Shown piece after piece: positions 37,490 to 49,705 of a stretch of DNA of 64,000 nucleotides. The notes under the pieces are model-generated. The model had not been told where the DNA came from. It searched no databases and worked only from the letters and a program-made list of their open reading frames with translations. Where the stretch lies: NCBI GenBank assembly GCA_024138025.1, contig JAMXBD010000056.1, positions 310,001 to 374,000 on the forward strand. The letters are read 5' to 3'. The stretch is from Combretum micranthum (taxonomy: Eukaryota > Streptophyta > Magnoliopsida > Myrtales > Combretaceae). Position 1 is the stretch's first letter. Every line of letters begins with the position of its first letter. Both the position numbers and the translations under genes were made by a program.

Positions 37490-38400
37490 GAAATGAGGAA
37501 CTTACCGTGGGTATCAAGCATTGTTGAATATTGGCCTTGGCGATGGTGTATCAAGCATGTTGCTAGCAACTTCAACTCGAAGGAAAAAAGCAAGGAATGT
37601 AAGGAATTAGTTAAAAAGCAGCATACCAAACAAATGAGAAAGTTTCATGGTTGCTTCAATGTAGCAAAGCAAAGTAATCCATGGACATCGAGATATTTTT
37701 GCGAGTTACATCCATGCATGTGGACTTTATCTTACAATGAAGGCGTAAGGTTTGGAATTGGTACAACAAATATGGCTAAAAGTTACAATTTTGTTCTAAA
37801 AAATGCTTGGTACTTACTTGTGGTAACATTAGTGAAAAAAACCTTTTACAATTGCAATTGAATATTCAATAGAAAAAGACGAAAGGCTAGCAAAGCAATG
37901 CATTTTGGTAAGTTGCTGACAATGTATGTTGCAACGAAGTTTGAGAGTGGAACAATATATCAAGTGCCTATCGAGTAGCATGTTTCGACTATCAGAAACA
38001 ATACTTAAGGTTCTAACTGCTTTGCACTTCAAAAAGTAAAGTTGCGAGCAGACAGAAGCACATGCATTAAGTAGAAGATATATAAAATTCCATGCCCCCA
38101 TGCAATGACAATAATGGATGCTCTGCACATGGATTGTGTTGGTCAAATTGGGCAATGGTATAGATGGGAGAATCAGCTACGGGTATATGGACGATCCTTC
38201 ATACTTACAGCAGATAAGGCTAATTAGACTCCTCTCGACATTCCAAAATGACACCTCATCCTAGGACTTATTAGGAAAAAGAGTAGGCTTAGAGAAAAAC
38301 AATTCTAGAATGAGATGGATATTCTAGATAGCCCACGAGGTTATTCATGCGATTCATGTGGGGCAGATAGGGCGCAACATCAGAAGTTGTCATAATAGAC
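37490..38400 (+). pseudogene. MULE (MuDR-type) transposase, C-terminal remnant
   Basis: Transposase that would cut and move the surrounding MULE. The first open part (about 37493-37860) has CIKHVASNFN, matching the conserved C..H region at the end of the MULE catalytic domain, then GIGTTNMAKSYNFVLKNA, matching the family's TTN-x-(A/S)-E-(S/V)-FN-x-VLK motif. After a stop and frame changes, KIYKIPCPHAM (about 38079-38110) is the C-terminal half of a SWIM zinc finger, and a basic tail with a Cys-rich CDSCGADRAQH knuckle-like end reaches about 38390. The N-terminal domain and most of the DDE catalytic domain are missing. Several stops and frameshifts make it non-functional. Confidence 0.75.
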
Positions 38401-38567
38401 GAGCGGCTAGTATGACAATTACGAGCTAGTTGAGTCGTAGTGGTATTGTTTTTTTTCTTTTATTCATATGATTTGTTTACTGCACTTACGTGGCATACTT
38501 TATCTGTTGTTGCCTCGTTTTGTACTTAAGTGTCTACTAACCCCATTTGTTACTTTCTTCCTTATAG

Positions 38568-40297
38568 ATGGATCTAGGACTGATCGATGACTCCACACTT
38601 ACAAGGTAGCTTATTTATAGATCAAGGCTGGCATGGGAGAGATAGGTAGAATTATTTCCTCATCCAATTAGGTAGATCATTTAGACAATGTGTGTGATGG
38701 ATTTGTTTTCAAATGCAGGAGCACATGGTGTTACATTGTCGCCGTAGAGAGATGAGGTTGAGATAGCAGGATGATATGCCTTTAGTTCTAGATGATTGAC
38801 TTGTTCCATTGCTGTCCCAAGCTAGTTTCATAAGTGATGTTCATATACCATTTGTATAGCTGGATTGACACCTAACTACAACTCTAGTGGGAAGGTGGTG
38901 CTGGAGGCCCATACCTTTCATTTGCCGACGGAGGAGTGGACTGTGATGGGCACTCACCGGCCTTCTCGTTGATGGCTAGGCAGTTACTGGCACAACTCAT
39001 ATGGATTAGCCAGGGTTGTGCCACGAGTTATGAGGAGTTAGACCCGAGCTAGGGATGGATATAGATGATGGTCGACCAAAGATATCATGGTTGGATAGAC
39101 ATTTTAAAGTCAAACTGCACCATCCAGATGATTTGATGATTTGACACCATGCTAGAGCGTATATTCTTCTGCTACTAAGGGGTTTATTATTTCAGATAAA
39201 TCGTCGAATTTGGTTCATGTGATGTACCTTTAGCTACTCGATGACTTAGAAAGAGGAGGCTAGTACGCATGGAGAACAACTTTCTTAGCGTGGCTAGACA
39301 AGCAGCTATGCATGGCTGCCCACATAGATACGGGTGACATAACAGAACCCCTTATAATCCTGCAAATCTGGGCATAAGAGCACTTTTCACACATTGACCC
39401 TTTGCATCGACAGATTACAGTAGTTATTGAGGGGCGCCCACTCATCAGTTATTGGGTACCATGTTTGATGTCACTTGATCCCCCATACATAAGCTATTTG
39501 AGTATAGGAAGTGTTTTGATAAACAGATCCCTAGCGAGGTATTGTTTTGTATATTCTATGTGTTCCCATATGTATAATTTCATGTCTTTACTAATGTATA
39601 GTGCACTTTTGGTTGAACAGGTTCTTTGGGACCCTACCATGTCATTATGGATTCTCTGCCTATCTACTGCTGGGCTAGTAGTGATATATGGCATGCACAG
39701 GTTCCTTGGTTTGCTTCCACATTATCGAAATTACCTCCAGATATGGTGTTTAGACAGTTTGGTGGTTTCCAGAGATCCCAGACCCTCCAACTGATATGAG
39801 AGTCTTGTAGAGAGACTAGACTTACGAGGGGTGTTTGAGTGGAATTAGGCGGTTTATTTAGAACATGCCAAGTGGGTAGCAAGTGGAATGCTATGCACGA
39901 TTGCATTGTCAAGCTTCTAAATATTCCCATTGGCACATTTGTAGATTATTTCGACTGGTACCATTCGATCACGAGGCGCTGGATCAGTCGTACATGGGCC
40001 ATTATTCGATTATGGTAAGTTCAATAACTAGATAAGCTATATATGATATATATTATGTTCGGTATCTACTGATCTAAATGTTTACTCTGCTTGCAGGTAG
40101 ATTTCATTTACAAAGTCCCTGGCATGCCAGTAGAGAACACTCCTGCCACTACACGAGATGTCATTCGTGTAGTGGATGAGTTCATAGGGCTCAATTTAAA
40201 TGATCCAACACCAGTGCCTGTACTAGTACCAGCATCGAGGGACCCACAGCCTCAACCTATAGAGAGACGACGACCACATAGAGAGAGGCGTGGGTAG
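38568..40297 (+). pseudogene. Plant mobile domain (MAIN/MAIL1-like) gene carried by the MULE
   Basis: Plant mobile domain proteins (PMD, Pfam PF10536) occur in MULEs and some retrotransposons, and as host genes such as MAIN and MAIL1. Frame-by-frame reading gives MDLGLIDDSTLT at the start, then EAHTFHLPTEEWTVMG (about 38908), HARAYILLLLRGLLF (about 39148), DITEPLIILQIWA (about 39336), VLWDPT (39621) and FRQFGGFQRSQTLQ (about 39750), all in the family order. Candidate introns with GT..AG ends and good acceptor tracts are at 39539-39620 and 40015-40096, both 82 bp. A pyrimidine-rich acceptor (TTTCTTCCTTATAG) also precedes the ATG, so an upstream exon may exist. The last part is Pro/Arg-rich. 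Stops and frameshifts throughout mark it as decayed. Confidence 0.7.
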
Positions 40298-40899
40298 GGA
40301 TGGGGCTCGAGTTAGGAGCAAGAGTGAGCAAGAGCTGTAGATATCGAAGACGAGCCATTACCCTCATATGTATCGTACCTGATAAGCCCGGGCTTTCACA
40401 ATTTCATCATTTCGAGCCTAGTCTATCATCATCATCATATGCTCATCTAGATGAAACCCTAATGCTAGATGTCTCAAACACAGAGTTCCACACTTCTCTT
40501 GCTCCACAAAAGAGGTGACCGTTATTGCTACATGATATGAGGGAGGGACTTACCCAGGTGGATCCAAACCCTGCTCCATTTCATCTTCATAGTGCTGGTG
40601 GTAAAGATGGTGATGAGACACTCACATAGGTTGATCCATCTATGCAACATCCCCATTAGGATAGACCATTTGCTCAAACTTTTAATAGGCGAGGATGAGG
40701 GAGGCGGGGCACACGGTAGTATACAGTACATAGGTTTTCATCTTTTGTGATTATTGTATATAGATTCTTATCTTTTATGTTTATTATTTATATCATTTCC
40801 ATATACTTTTGCTGTAAATAATAGAATATTAATGCAATTATTTCATATTATATTTTATAAGTTTTTAATTATGTTTGTGGTGAAAGGTTTCATAAAACT

Positions 40900-41045
40900 A
40901 TTGTGATTGAATGGATTGGGTTTAAGACTCTAAAAGAATGGATTGAGTTTGGGAATGTGTTTAGATGGATTGGGTTTGAGATTATCAATGAATGGATTGG
41001 GTTTGGGATTGTCAATGAATGGATTAGGTTTGGAACTATTAATTA
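40900..41045. repeat. Minisatellite, GAATGGATTGGGTTTGGGA-type units
   Basis: About five imperfect units of 25-35 bp based on AATGGATTGGGTTTG lie between the PMD gene and the right terminal repeat of the MULE. Confidence 0.8.
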
Positions 41046-41696
41046 GGTAGGGTTATAAAGTTTTTAAGTTTGTGGATGGCTAATGAATGTTTTATATAGC
41101 TGATTTTGTATATTTTTTGATAAGTTATTACAACTAAAGTTAACAAGGAGGGATTTATGAGTTCTGGTATGGGTGAGAGATATTTTTGCTGACCTTGACT
41201 CCTAAAAAGACGAGGTTAATACTTTACATGACCTCGTCTCTTTAAGAGACAATGTCAACTTGCCTAAAACTAGGATTATTTTGATAATGGTGGAATTTTT
41301 GTAATTTTTTTAAAAAACTATATTATTTTTTTTCCTTTTCCCCTTCTTTTTTCTCCTCTTTTTTCCAAGGTTGTCAGACCTGGACTAGAAGTTGACCCGG
41401 ATATGCTAGGGGGTCAAGGGGTTGAACCGCGGTCAATTAAAAATGAATTTTCATGTTAAATTATAACTATCAAAAGACAAATAAATAAAATTTACCTTGT
41501 CAAATCCATCATTAGATTGAAATCACATTGTACATACTAAAAACAAAAATAAAATATTATAAACTAAGATATTAATTCAACTTTTAATTAATGTCATCCC
41601 GATCTTCATTTGATTCAAAGGTATGCATAAAGTCAGCTTAGTCTGCAATTGCATCTAAATCAACATCTTCATTAATCTCTGTATCTAGAAGAAAGA

Positions 41697-41719
41697 GGGG
41701 GGGGGGGGGGGGGGGGGGG
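41697..41719. repeat. Run of 23 G
   Basis: An uninterrupted G23 tract inside the hAT element, downstream of its transposase, with more G blocks next to it. It could form a quadruplex. Its exact length is doubtful in any assembly. Confidence 0.9.
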
Positions 41720-42065
41720 AGGGGAAGAGTATACGAAGTCTTGAAAAACAATATTCAATGAACATATACAAAATTAATAATTTAAAAGTACTGAAATAGA
41801 TGACTAACCTTTAATCAAACCATCAGTTGTTATAGGAGTGACATCATCTTCATAAATTGCTGTTCATAATCTCATCGAAATTAAGTTCAAGGGGTAAATC
41901 TCTTCTTCTTTAGTTATCCAAAAATCTGTCTTATCAATGCAATCAAAATCTACTGGATCATAACTTTTCTCTTATTTTCATGCCTAAAGATGTAATTAGC
42001 AAAGAAAAAAAATTAAAAATACATAAGGTGAAGTGGTGATGAACTATTCTTTGGTCAAAATTAAT

Positions 42066-44062
42066 TTACATACCTATTCTTCAAACGCAAATTATAGTTC
42101 ACATAAACAAGATCATTAAGCCTTTGTGCTCTAATCTATTTCTTTTCTTTGTGTGAATGTGCTCAAAGGAACTCCAATTACGCTCACATCCAGAAGTAGA
42201 AGCAGTTTGACTTAATATTCGAATAGCAATATTTTGCAATGTAGGAGCACAATGACAAAAAACCTCCACCAATCATCTACAATTCAATAAAGCAAGTCAA
42301 ATAAATTGTGAAAAATAAACATTAACATAATTTTGATTCCAATATTCATGGTCACTTACCTAGTTGTGATGTTTTGATAGATTTGAAGCTATTTCCCAAC
42401 CAAAACTCTCTCTCTTTTCACGATACAATTTCATGTCTTTAATTACAGCTATGCTTTCACCACAAATACCTTTTTTATCTAGCACATCATATAAGCCTTG
42501 CATAACTTTTGCAGTTTCTTCAAATGTATCATCATACATAAAGGCTAGATTCAAGAAATAAGCTGTAACATGTAGGCCACGACGAAAATGTTTGTCCTAC
42601 CTTTGATCAACAATTTTGATATAAGGACTATACAATTTTTGTCTATTTTTAAAAACTGATATAATCCCCTTACGAATCCTAGAAAACCCTTCATAAACAG
42701 CAGAAAGAGAAGGCTTTTTATCAGCATCCACAATACGCAAGAGCTTGACAATGGGAGTTGTGACTTACACCATAAGCAAACAATCTTCCCAAAATGATGT
42801 GTTTAACACAATAGCAATAAAAGCTTTTCCAGCAGCACATTTTGAAAGCTTATGACTTGTGAAATGTGTACTTTTTGCCAAAGCTTGCAAGTCATGCTTA
42901 TGTTCAAAGATACTTTTCAAAGTAATAAAAATAGTGGCAAATTGAGTTACTGCTGGACGAACAATTTCTTTCCAACCATCTCTTTTTCTCAACCAAGGCA
43001 ACAAGTGAATATGGTCATATACAGATATAGTTACCTTGGAAGCATGTTTTGCAAGCTCATCTACATGATCCATCTTGCCAATGTCTTTTAACGTCAAATT
43101 CAAGCAATGTGCTACACAAGGAGACCAATATATATGATCGTACCTCTCTTGCAACAACTTCCCGGCTGCAACATAATTGCTTGCATTGTCAGTCACTATA
43201 TGCACCACATTAGAAGGCCTAACCCATTCAACTATTTTTGAAAACATATTGCATAAATTATTAGCATCCTTCACAATATCAGATGCATCAATTGACTTCA
43301 CAAACATCACCCCAGCAGGACAATACACTAGAAAATTAATGAGGGTCCTTTGTCTTTGATCAGTCCAACCATCAGCCATTATTTTACATCCTGATTTAGC
43401 CCAATTGCTTCTGTATGAATCAATAAGCAATTGACACTCCTTTTTACAATTTCTTTGCAATTGAATATGCATGGTATGATAAGACGGTCCCTTATATCCA
43501 TACCAATTGCAGCAATAGCATCTACTGTAGGTTGAAAATAAGGTGACTTCAAAGCATTAAAGGGTATACATGCATCAAAAAACCATCTAGCCAATGCCAT
43601 GTGTGCTCTTTGAATTGCTTGTTTACCAGCTAATGCACTCTTTATGGTTGGTTGGGACAATAGAGGGTTGTTCTTGGTGACATATTTATCTATTCCAACC
43701 TTTCTTTTTTGTTTTGGTTGCATTGGCAAAATTTCTAACTCTTCCACTTCAACCTCAGCTTCACTATCTTCAAATTGAGTATACTGAACTTTATCAGTGT
43801 CTTGATCTTTATGTTTGACAGATTTGAGATATGTCAACATTTTTTCATAGATCTCGCTTGGTACTTTTTTGCAAGGAGCAATATTACCCCGAATCCCTGC
43901 CAAATGATATCTCATCTTATTGATCTCTCTACCTTAATACTTAGATCCACAATAAAGGCATGTGAACACTGTCTTTCCTTTGTCATTAGTAGATGAGCTA
44001 AAATGCTCCCAAGTAGGATCGTTCTTCGTACGAATTGAAGAAGATGATTGACTACTCGCCAT
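42066..44062 (-). pseudogene. hAT transposase (BED finger, DUF659, hATC), broken
   Basis: Would catalyse cut-and-paste movement of the surrounding hAT element. From the ATG at 44062, DPTWEHF and CLYCGSKY begin a BED zinc finger. A stop codon follows at about residue 43, and the finger resumes with MRYHLAGIRGNIAPC. A DUF659 region then gives CKIMADGWTDQRQRTLINF, DNASNYVAAGKLL and PCVAHCLNLTL. A frameshift near 43500 separates these from the N-terminal part. Further frame changes occur near 42750 and 42555. The hATC dimerisation region is recognisable at about 42280-42066 by short matches in shifting frames (SGCERNWSSF, HTKKRN). At least one stop and several frameshifts are present, unless some gaps are introns, so the gene is probably dead. 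Confidence 0.82.
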
Positions 44063-45584
44063 GTCTCTTTTTCAACAACCTATTCTTCAAAAAAAAAAAA
44101 AAAGAGCGTTTATTATTATTAATTAGTAACAATTAACAATGCTAGGAATGTGTACTCAGTTTAATAATAGCAATATGTACTAGCAAAGCTACATTTTGTA
44201 GTAGATAAACTAATTTAAATTTCCATATTCATAGGATGAGTGATCAAGCATAATAAGTTAGACTAATTTTACAATAATTTTAGAAGTTTCACAGTAATAG
44301 GTTCAGAATAGACTAATAGAGTCCATCAAGTTAGTTGCAAAATATTTTATATTCTAAATTTTATTACATTTGATTTCCCACTAATTTTACCCTACTCATC
44401 ATTATGAGTTCTCAAGTTTTAGAGACATTGTTCTGAGTCAATGCAGTCAAATTAAAACATATATAGGTCTATCATCTATTCCGAAATCCCAAAAATTGCG
44501 CTATCTTCTATTCCGAAATCCAAAAATTTGTGGATGAGCAATTATGGAAGAATGGAAGAACGTGTACAATAATCATATAGAAAAATTCTACACTTTTCTT
44601 GCTTGTAAAATGTGAATCATATATTATGTGTTTACGTTTTCCTCGGTTATTATTCATATATCCATTGGTATAAAATATTAGTTTTCGGTTTGAAAATACT
44701 GTAGGAGATTGAAGGCATCTATCGACGTGGATGAACCATGTCACAATTTGGTTCCGTATTAGCAAAAATTAACACAACAATGAGATCTACTTTTAAAAAA
44801 AAAAAACGAACAAGGGCATAATGAAGAAGATGAAGTGCATGTACACGCGCATGTCTTCCAAAATCACGGCTGGCACTATAATATTTATAATTATATTCAT
44901 AGGAATATCTAAAGTGAATGAGGCATGATAGATATGATGGATTCTAAATAGAAAAAAAAAAAAAAGCAGACAAACAGCAAAACGAACATCATAGAAATTG
45001 AAACTTGGAAGTCGGAACTCACCAAGGTAGCTCGCATCACTCCGTTGAAGTGGCTACAGATGCTGGGGGGTGGGGGGTAGCAGCGGTGGTCTTGCAGCTG
45101 AAAGTTTTCACTTTTGAGTTCTGAGTGTTTTTGGTTTTAGACTTTTAGTCGTTTTACTGCTTAGGGTTTTCACTCTGTTTTCTACTTTTTTTTTCCCCTT
45201 TTTGTTTCACTGTTTTAGTTTGTTTTCTTTTGACCTTTACATTAAATTGCTTTTTAGTTTGACTTTTTGACCCAACATTACACTACTTTACTCCTACTTC
45301 CCTCTCCTATACGGTTCTCTGTGGCCAGCAGCAGGTTGGGTTTAAATTTTTTTTTTGGAGCGTTTTGACCCGGTAGACCCGACTGGGTGGACAAGTTCCT
45401 GATCAAACCGGCGGGTCGATCGAATCAGTCCGGTTCTCGCTAAAAGAGAGCTAACAGTCGGACCCGCTCACCTTCGTGGCCAGTTCCGATCGAATCGGTT
45501 CGAATCAGCCGGTCCGAGCCGGTTTTGACAACCTTGCTTTTTTCTATTGCAATAAGATGAAATGATTCAAACTTGATTTATTTT

Positions 45585-45811
45585 TGTAGGAAAATACAAG
45601 TAATCAATTAGTTGAGACCCACATAAATGTACAATTTGACTGCTAACATTAATTAATGGAGACCTACATAAATATACGATTTGACTTGATTAGTTTCCAA
45701 AATTGATGCTAAGGCTGCTATATATAAATTTGACCTTTGTACACATTATTTTATGAAATATACGTGACTCATTCTTCTAAATTCTCAAATTCATTCTTTT
45801 AGATTCTAACA
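45585..45811 (+). repeat. Copia 5' LTR
   Basis: Starts TGTAGGAAAATACAAG and ends CTAACA directly before the primer-binding site (227 bp). It contains an internal tandem duplication: GAGACC(C/T)ACATAAAT occurs twice about 42 bases apart, while the 3' LTR has it once. Confidence 0.85.
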
Positions 45812-45823
45812 TGGTATCAGAGC
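45812..45823 (+). promoter_or_regulatory. Primer-binding site, tRNA-iMet type
   Basis: TGGTATCAGAGC, directly after the LTR, is the classic plant copia primer site complementary to the 3' end of initiator tRNA-Met. Confidence 0.95.
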
Positions 45824-46192
45824 TGTAGGTTTTTTCTGAGAAATTATAACATTTTCCTTCATACTTTATTTTCTGCTACAAAAGCAAAGGATTATTTTTT
45901 TCAAGTCATATAGTCAGTTTCTAGCCTTCACTACTGGAAATTTTTTGCCCCCTTTCTTAATTTGCTTCCTTCGTTAATCAACCTTCATTGCTGGTTGTTT
46001 TTACTCCTGGATTTTTTTTTTTTTTATAGCAGAACTTTTTAGGTTTGTTAATTTTTGTATTTTCTAGACAACATATCTTCTTCCCATGGGATACCAAGTA
46101 AGAAGTAATGGACGAGTCCATATGTCTGGAACACCATAGGGTAAACCTGCATCATAGGAGGCAAGTAGCTCAATCAAAAGGAGATTGAAAGG

Positions 46193-49100
46193 TTGAGGTC
46201 TCTTATCAAAAGTCCTAAATGGCCTTCAGGTACTCGTTCTTTGGCATATTCAGGTAAATTTCCATTTTCCTTTGGATTAAATGCCTCGGATATAGCCTTT
46301 ACTAATTCCTGGATCATGGATTCAGGAGCCACCGACCATATGACCCATTCATCCGATTGTTTCTTGACTTATAACCCATGTCCTGGTAGTGGGAAAATAG
46401 CCATAGCTGATGGATCTTTAACAATTGTGGCTGGTGTAGGGGATGTCAAAATTAGTCTATCATTAACCTTGAGAAATATTCATGTCCCTAAATTATCTAA
46501 AAATCTTGTGTCTATACAAAAACCCACCCAAGATTTGTCTTGTAATGTGGTTTTTCACACTAGTTATTGCGTATTTCAAGATAAGGATTTGGGGAAGACA
46601 ATTGGACATGCTAGGGAACGAAATAGCCTTTACTATGTTGAAGGACCAAGTCAGTTAAATATGACCAAGAGCATATAATCTCATTCTTTCATATCTGAGT
46701 CAATTCTATCAAATAAAGAGAAAATCCTTCTTCACCACTTTCAGTTAGGACATCTGTCATTTAGGGTAATTAAGATTATGTTTCCCTCGTTGTTTACAAG
46801 TTTGAATGCTAAAGATTTTCGTTGTGAAGTATGTGAATTTGCTAAACACAAGTGTATAACTTTCCAATTAGTAATAAAAAAAAGTTCTATTCTTTTCTAT
46901 CTTATTCACAGTGGTATTTGGGGTCCATCTCCTATCTCTAATATTTCTAGGGTAAGATGGTTTGTTTCTTTCATTAATGATTTTACACGTGTTACTAGGC
47001 TTTTCTTACTTAAACACAAGTCTGATGTTAGTACCATACTTCCAAATTTTTGTTCTATGACAAAAAAACAATTTGGAGCTAATATAAAAAGGTATAGGTC
47101 AAATAATGCTAGGGATTACTTCAATTAAATTCTTATCCCATATTTTCAAAAACAGGGAATAATTCATGAGTCATCTTATGTTAATACCCCATAACAAAAT
47201 AGGGTAGCTGAAAGGAAAAATGGTCGTCTGCTTGAAAAAACCCGACCCTTGTTGTATCATAAACACATACCTAAGACTTTTTGGGGGGAAGTTGTTCTTA
47301 CGGCCAATTATCTCATAAATCGATTACCTTCTAGAGTCTTAGGGTTCAAGAGTCCTATGGATATTCTCTCGTCTTTTTACCCAAATCTAAAGACTACAAA
47401 CAATCTTGTACTAAGAGTTTTTGGGTGTGTATCTTTGTTCATGTCCATAGTCAAAATAGGGAAATTGGATCCAAGGGCTCTAAAATGTGTTTTCGTTGAT
47501 TACTCTTCAACTCAAAAAGGGTATAAATGCTACCACCCTTCATCAAAGAAATTCTATGTCTCGATAGATGTCACATTTAATGAACAAGAATCTTATTTCA
47601 TCAATCCTCATCTTTAGGGGCGGAGTTCATCTAAGGAAGATAATGAAGGTTTCTTTTATCTTGATTTATCAATGAACCCTGTAGCTTGTTCCAAGCCGTG
47701 TCTGAACTTGTGTTTAAATCTTAACCAGTGTCTAAACCTTAATCTGTATCTAAGCTTGAACTTGTGTTTGAGTCTGATCTTACTCCTAGCAATAGGAAAT
47801 TTGATAAGGTATCTGAACCTGAATCTATGTCTAAGTTTGAACCCATGTCTGAGTTTATAAAGAAAAAGAATGTTATTTCTACATCAATATAGGTTCAAGA
47901 GCTCGACCTGAATCCTCTAAATGAAGTAACAATTTCTAAGCCTTCATTACAAGATGAAACTGAAGTTCAGGTGAATGATCATGATCAGGATCTACCAATT
48001 GCCATCAGAAAAGGAACCAAAGAATGCACAAAACGACCACTACAACCTGTTGCACACTTTTTATCCTTTAAAAGTTTCTCACCATCTCACAGAGCCTTTC
48101 TTATAATCCTAAATACCATCATCATCCCTACCAGTTTATCTGAGGCATTATTTAATGAAAAATGGAAAGAAGCTATGAATGTAAAGATGGAAGCTTTAGA
48201 AAAGAATAAGACTTGGGAGTTGGTAAAGTTACCATCAAGAAAGAGGCTGGTAGGATGTAGGTGGCTGTATATAGTAAAGTATAAAACAAATGGGTCCATT
48301 GAGAGATACAAAGCCATATTGGTGGCCAAAGGGTATACACAGACTTATGGGATTGATTACCTAAAGATGGTTGCTCCTGTTGCCAAGATGAACACAGTTA
48401 GAGTGTTATTGTCTCTTGCAGCTAATTTTGTTTGGGAGTTGCTGCAATATGATGTCAAAAATGCATTCTTGCATTGAGAATTGGAAGAGGAGATCTATAT
48501 GGAAGTTCCACCAAGTTATGGAAAGAACTTGGATGTTAATACCGTGTGTAAGTTGAAGAAGGCACTATATGGTCTCAAGCAATCACCATGAGCATGGTTT
48601 GGGAGGTTTGCTAGAGCGATGTTGGCCATGGGATACAAAAAAAGTCAGGGAGATCACACACTATTTATTAAACACTCTTCATCGGCGAGGAGTTACTGCT
48701 CTTTTAGTTTATGTAGATGACATAATTGTAACAGGAGATGATGATAAAGAAAAACAAATTCTAAGTCAATGTTTGGCTAAGGAGTCTGAGATCAAGGTAC
48801 CGAGGAGGTTGAAGTATTTTCTAGGAATTGAGGTAGCACACTCTAGGCAGCTAATTTTTATCTCTCAACAGAAGTATGTTACAGATCTTCTTATGGAGAC
48901 AGGCAAGGCTGCATGTAAGCCAGCAAGCACTCCTATAGATCTAAATGTCAAGCTTGGAATAGCGGAGGAGGATCCCATGGTTGATAGGGAAATGTATCAA
49001 CACCTAGTAGAAAGACTCATCTATCTCTCTCATATACGACCAGATATAGCATATGCAGTGAATGTAATAAGTCAATTCATGCATATCCCAAAGGAAGTTC

Positions 49101-49616
49101 ATTTGCAAGCAGCTTATAGAGTACTCTATTATCTTAAAGGAAACTAGGGAAAGGAATCTTATTTAGAAGAAATGGAGGATTAGTGCTTGAGGCATATACA
49201 GATGCTAATTATGCTGTATCTGCTGTTGATAGGAGGTTGACTTCAGGGTATTGTACCTTTCTTGGTGGAAACCTTGTGACTTGGAATAGTAAAAAACAGA
49301 ATGTGGTGGCTCGGGTCTAGTGCTGAGGCGTAATTTCAGGTAATGGCTTAGGGTGTGTGTGAAACTATGGCTAAAAATTATTATTGAAGATATGAAGGTT
49401 AAGTGGGAAGGCCTAATGAGACTCTACTGTGATAATAAGTTTGCAATCAGCATAGCTCACAACCCGGTACAGCATGATCGAACAAAGCACATTGAGATTG
49501 ACAGACACTTTATTAAAGAAAAGTTGGAGAGTGGATTGATTTGTATGCCTTATGTATCTATACATGATCAGCTCGCTGATGTTTTGACAAAAGGGTTGAG
49601 TAGTTCAATTTTTTAA
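46193..49616 (+). pseudogene. Copia pol polyprotein remains (PR-INT-RT-RH)
   Basis: Broken reading frames in copia order. 46193-46678 holds the aspartic protease core WIMDSGATDHMT. About 46720-47128 carries the GAG-pre-integrase region and the start of the integrase core (HSGIWGP). 47249-47617 continues the integrase region (KTFWGEVVLTANYLINRLPS). 47971-48477 begins the reverse transcriptase ([10 protein letters not shown]). About 48480-49147 includes the catalytic YVDD in LLVYVDDIIVTG. RNase H remains are at about 49190-49320 (AYTDANYAV) and 49353-49616 (DRTKHIEIDRHFI). A degenerate repeat of short Leu/Asn/Ser-rich phrases occupies about 47680-47860. Many stops and frameshifts separate these parts, so no functional polyprotein can be made. 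Confidence 0.9.
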
Positions 49617-49690
49617 ACTATTGTATCCAAGTTGGGAATGAAAAATTCCTATTCACTGGCTTTGTTTTTCCTTTTTTTTTTTTTTTTTTT

Positions 49691-49705
49691 GGGGGGGGGG
49701 GGGGG
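49691..49705 (+). promoter_or_regulatory. Polypurine tract, 15 G
   Basis: G15, preceded by 19 T, lies directly before the 3' LTR where plus-strand synthesis would be primed. A pure G tract is unusual and its length may be an assembly artefact. Confidence 0.7.

Larger units (their letters stand above)
36973..41345 (+). mobile_element. Mutator-like element (MULE) carrying a plant mobile domain gene
   Basis: Long degenerate terminal inverted repeats of 100 bp or more bound about 4.4 kb. The left repeat (about 36973-37140) and the reverse complement of the right (about 41200-41345) share, in order, AAAAAATTACAAAAAT, AGTTTTAGGC, AGTTGAC and a tract CTTnAAGAGA(C/T)GA, with CCTCGTCTCTTAAAGAGA next to it. 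Between them on the plus strand are remains of a MuDR-type transposase followed by a plant mobile domain gene. A 9-bp target duplication cannot be resolved because both edges lie in pyrimidine tracts. Coding regions are broken, so this copy is non-autonomous. Confidence 0.75.
41366..45536 (-). mobile_element. hAT DNA transposon, 4.2 kb, perfect 8-bp TSD
   Basis: The terminal inverted repeats CAAGGTTGTCA (41366-41376) and TGACAACCTTG (45526-45536) are perfect over 11 bp. Perfect 8-bp duplications CTTTTTTC lie at 41358-41365 and 45537-45544. The sub-terminal regions are GC-rich for this window and full of CCGGTT / GAACCG words. It carries a minus-strand hAT transposase. The length is typical of an autonomous element, but the transposase is broken. 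The element starts about 20 bp after the MULE's right end and stops 48 bp before the copia element. Confidence 0.9.
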
